Assembly: GCA_002433335.1 (NCBI GenBank)
Contig: DJHY01000159.1
Span: 1-8,001, forward strand
Length of the DNA: 8,001 nt
Direction of reading: 5' to 3'
Source: Rhodospirillaceae bacterium UBA6608
GTDB lineage: Bacteria > Pseudomonadota > Alphaproteobacteria > Rhodospirillales_A > Casp-alpha2
Part shown: positions 6,558 to 8,001 of the stretch, one piece after another
Numbering within the stretch: position 1 is the stretch's first letter
Layout: each line of letters starts with the position of its first letter
The notes under the pieces: generated by a model
What the model was told of the DNA's origin: nothing
Database searches by the model: none
Seen by the model: only the letters and a program-made list of their open reading frames with translations
Translations under genes and position numbers: made by a program

Positions 6558-6566
6558 TTATCCACA
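6558..6566 (+). promoter_or_regulatory. Perfect DnaA box at the predicted transcription start
   Basis: TTATCCACA is identical to the high-affinity E. coli DnaA 9-mer. A given 9-mer is expected by chance well under once in 8 kb of two strands. It covers about -7 to +2 of the sigma-54 start. A one-mismatch copy, TTATTAACA, lies at 6939-6947 just after the same gene. No cluster of boxes or AT-rich unwinding region is seen, so this is not an origin; direct control of the gene by DnaA is possible but unproven. Confidence 0.4.
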
Positions 6567-6623
6567 GGCCTCTTGACGACGGAACAAAAAGAGAACATTA
6601 TGAGGCTCAGATTGGAGTTTGCC

Positions 6624-6905
6624 ATGAACGCCCACCGTTATGCCCAAAACGCCATCCAACCGGAAACCGGCGCGGATGCGGACACCACCGGCCCCGACCG
6701 GGAAACGGTCGAGGTCACCTATTACCCCGTGTTGAAGAACCGGGCCTTGGGCCGCCGCATGACCCGGCGGTTCGCCGCCCGGCGCGGTGAACACCCCTAT
6801 AAGGCCGCCGAACGGGAACTTGCCCGGCGCTATAAGGTTCGTGATTACGTGATTTTCGAAGCGCACCTGGCGCAGGTCGGCTTCTTGGAACGTTCGGAAA
6901 TCTAG
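6624..6905 (+). CDS. Small basic protein of unknown function, sigma-54 promoter upstream
   Basis: A 93-residue protein from ATG 6624, chosen because GGAG (6614-6617) lies six bases upstream. ATG 6600 (101 residues, weaker AAGAGA site) and TTG 6573 (too near the predicted transcript start) are alternatives. Residues 1-25 are polar and probably flexible; about 28-36 (TVEVTYYPV) looks like a beta strand; 38-70 is strongly basic with RRMTRRFAARR (44-54) and a helix AAERELARRYKVRD (60-73); the end is YVIFEAHLAQVGFLERSEI (74-93). There is no signal peptide, membrane segment or cysteine. The charge suggests binding to nucleic acid or to an acidic protein, which is inference only; no family is recognised. 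It is preceded by an RpoN promoter and a DnaA box, and converges on the Hpt-like gene 53 bp away. Confidence 0.72.
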   Translation: MNAHRYAQNAIQPETGADADTTGPDRETVEVTYYPVLKNRALGRRMTRRFAARRGEHPYKAAERELARRYKVRDYVIFEAHLAQVGFLERSEI

Positions 6906-6958
6906 CCGCCGCAGACGCAGCGGGCTCCCAGGCCGGTTTTATTAACAGAAACGACCGG

Positions 6959-7447
6959 TCAGCGGGCCTGCTGCTGTTGCGCGACCTTGGCGCGGAACGC
7001 GCCCAGCAATTCGTGCAATTCCTTACTCAGATTTCCCTGATGCCCCTTCAGGCCCTGGCGGAATACCGCCTTCATGGCCAGGATATGGACCTTAATAACG
7101 TCCAGATCCCGAGACCTCAGGCGCGGGCGCCCTTCCAGGTATTTACACAGGCTGTCGCCGATCACCGAGATCAACGGGAAGCCGAAACTGCCGCCCTGCC
7201 CGCGCGCTTCGTGCGTCATGTCGTACAGCGACTTCAGGCGGTCGGGATCGGCCCGCCCCGCGCGCGACGTCTCGACGAAGGACTGCCACAGCTTTTCCAG
7301 GTCGTCGACGGCCCAGCCCTGGTACTGGCCGATCAGGTCGTCGGCCGCATTGACCGCGCGCAGGATCGCCTGTTCCATCGACGGTCCGCCCGGGCGCACC
7401 TTCTGACTGATGTGTTTTTGCGGTTGCAGGAAACGCGTTTCGGCCAT
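6959..7447 (-). CDS. Hpt-like histidine phosphotransfer protein
   Basis: A 162-residue, largely helical cytoplasmic protein. MTHEARGQGGSFGFPLI (77-93) fits the Hpt motif H-x-x-(K/R)-G with H79 as the likely phospho-acceptor, followed at the expected distance by a helix with LCKYLE (100-105). A helix at 48-62, the H79 helix, and helices at 112-130 and 139-156 would give the four-helix bundle. The Arg in place of the usual Lys is a mild change. Residues 1-22 look unstructured and the tail is Gln-rich. The ATG at 7447 follows a strong ribosome site, AAGGAT, which overlaps the TAA stop of the response regulator gene; the gap is 9 bp, so the two are cotranscribed and probably partners in a phosphorelay. 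No kinase is visible. An Hpt-fold scaffold without phosphotransfer remains possible. Confidence 0.82.
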   Translation of the reverse strand: MAETRFLQPQKHISQKVRPGGPSMEQAILRAVNAADDLIGQYQGWAVDDLEKLWQSFVETSRAGRADPDRLKSLYDMTHEARGQGGSFGFPLISVIGDSLCKYLEGRPRLRSRDLDVIKVHILAMKAVFRQGLKGHQGNLSKELHELLGAFRAKVAQQQQAR

Positions 7448-7456
7448 TGTCGATCC

Positions 7457-7954
7457 TTATTCGGCCCCACGCCGTTCCTTGCCGCGATAATCCCGGCGTT
7501 TGGGCGAGCGCCGATCGGGTCCGAAATAGCCGCCGGACGACTCGACGTATTGACGCTTGTCCTGTACCGCCGTGACCAGGCGCTTGTAGAGCGACGCCGC
7601 CGACAGCGGCTTTGCCAGGAACGAATTGATCCCTGCGTCGCGGGCTTCTTCGACGCGCTTCATTTCCGTATAGCCGGTCAGCATGATGATCGGCACGAAC
7701 CGGTTCGGCACGTTGGCGCCCCGGCGGATTCGCTCGACGAATTCCAGGCCCGACACCGGCGCCATGTTCCAATCGGTAATGATCAGATCGGGGTCGCTGT
7801 TGCACACCAGGTCGAAGGCTTCTTCGGCATCGGCCGAGACCGTCACGTCCTTAATCCCGAATCCTTCGAGAAAGGTGCGGACAAGCTCACGCATGTGGAA
7901 GCTGTCGTCCACCACTAAGACCCGCAATGCACTGAAATCGTATCCGTCGCTCAT
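7457..7954 (-). CDS. CheY-like single-domain response regulator
   Basis: A 165-residue protein with one receiver domain (about 10-130) and no output domain. The acidic pair is D16/D17 in LVVDDS, the phospho-acceptor is D61 in IITDWNMAP, T93 in MLTGYT and K115 in LAKPLS complete the active site, and Y123 lies in the C-terminal helix. Residues 138-165 form a basic tail with two related motifs, GPDRR (145-149) and GKERR (158-162), which I recall in many alphaproteobacterial receivers and whose role is not known to me. The protein probably signals by binding a partner or by exchanging phosphate with the Hpt-like protein encoded 9 bp downstream. The ATG at 7954 has no clear ribosome site; an upstream frame may end in an ATGA overlap here, which would explain this by translational coupling. 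Confidence 0.94.
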   Translation of the reverse strand: MSDGYDFSALRVLVVDDSFHMRELVRTFLEGFGIKDVTVSADAEEAFDLVCNSDPDLIITDWNMAPVSGLEFVERIRRGANVPNRFVPIIMLTGYTEMKRVEEARDAGINSFLAKPLSAASLYKRLVTAVQDKRQYVESSGGYFGPDRRSPKRRDYRGKERRGAE

Positions 7955-8001
7955 GGGCGGTTTATGACCGGCGGCTGCCGGCGCGGTTCCGCAAGTCGTT
8001 G
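7951..8001 (-). CDS. Possible 3' end of an upstream gene (fragment)
   Basis: On the - strand the last 51 bases are open in the frame ending RRQPPVINRP, with its TGA overlapping the ATG of the response regulator (ATGA). This would be a classic coupled junction and would explain why that gene lacks a ribosome site. Only 16 residues are visible and a second frame, ending in TAA at 7964-7962, is equally open, so which one is coding, if either, cannot be decided here. Confidence 0.22.
   Translation of the reverse strand, partial: QRLAEPRRQPPVINRP

Noticed and set aside
6558..6947. Replication origin suggested by DnaA boxes
   Set aside because: Only one perfect and one mismatched box, no AT-rich unwinding region and no origin-linked genes in the window.
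6933..6960. Terminator between the converging genes (CCGGTTT...AAACGACCGG)
   Set aside because: The stem needs a three-base bulge and has no clean T-tract; too weak to list.
6977..7918. Plus-strand open frame (313 codons) over the Hpt and response regulator genes
   Set aside because: It is the antisense shadow of two genes with clear motifs on the other strand, and reads as low-complexity Arg/Gln/His-rich sequence.

Overview
The window looks like a piece of chromosome from a high-GC alphaproteobacterium, probably of Rhodospirillales type. This rests on strong G/C preference at third codon positions, GTG/ATG starts, a response regulator with a GPDRR...ERR tail, and a periplasmic domain I associate with that group. 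This is recall and inference; no search was run. I see no RNA gene, insertion sequence, CRISPR array or phage cassette.

Left part (1-2020). The window opens inside a + strand gene whose last 94 codons encode an unusually cysteine-rich protein (10 Cys in the last 69 residues). It converges, 18 bp apart, on a - strand gene for a secreted protein in which a long Ala/Thr-rich segment appears to interrupt a small conserved domain. A 249 bp intergenic region follows, AT-rich in its middle. It holds a CTATGTC/GACATAG dyad, a candidate sigma-70 promoter and a hairpin. It leads into a + strand gene for a small membrane-anchored protein with a possible FliL-like periplasmic domain.

Centre (2021-6460). 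guaA (GMP synthase) is complete, with all expected catalytic motifs. After a 136 bp gap with two inverted repeats come a 657-residue membrane acyltransferase fused to a periplasmic SGNH esterase domain (O-acetylation of a surface glycan) and, 29 bp later, an unrecognised 206-residue membrane-anchored protein. The acyltransferase gene uses A/T-ending codons more than guaA does, suggesting a separate history.

Right part (6461-8001). The most striking non-coding element is a near-perfect sigma-54 promoter (TGGCACG-N4-TTGC) in front of a small basic protein of unknown function. Around it are a 13/14 direct repeat spaced 21 bp, a perfect 8-bp-arm palindrome, and a perfect DnaA box (TTATCCACA) over the predicted transcription start. 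This is the best candidate for an undescribed regulatory arrangement. Converging on it is a - strand pair: a CheY-like receiver protein and, 9 bp downstream, an Hpt-like protein. This looks like a two-gene phosphorelay module with no kinase in view; the receiver may be coupled to a further upstream gene that is cut off by the window edge.
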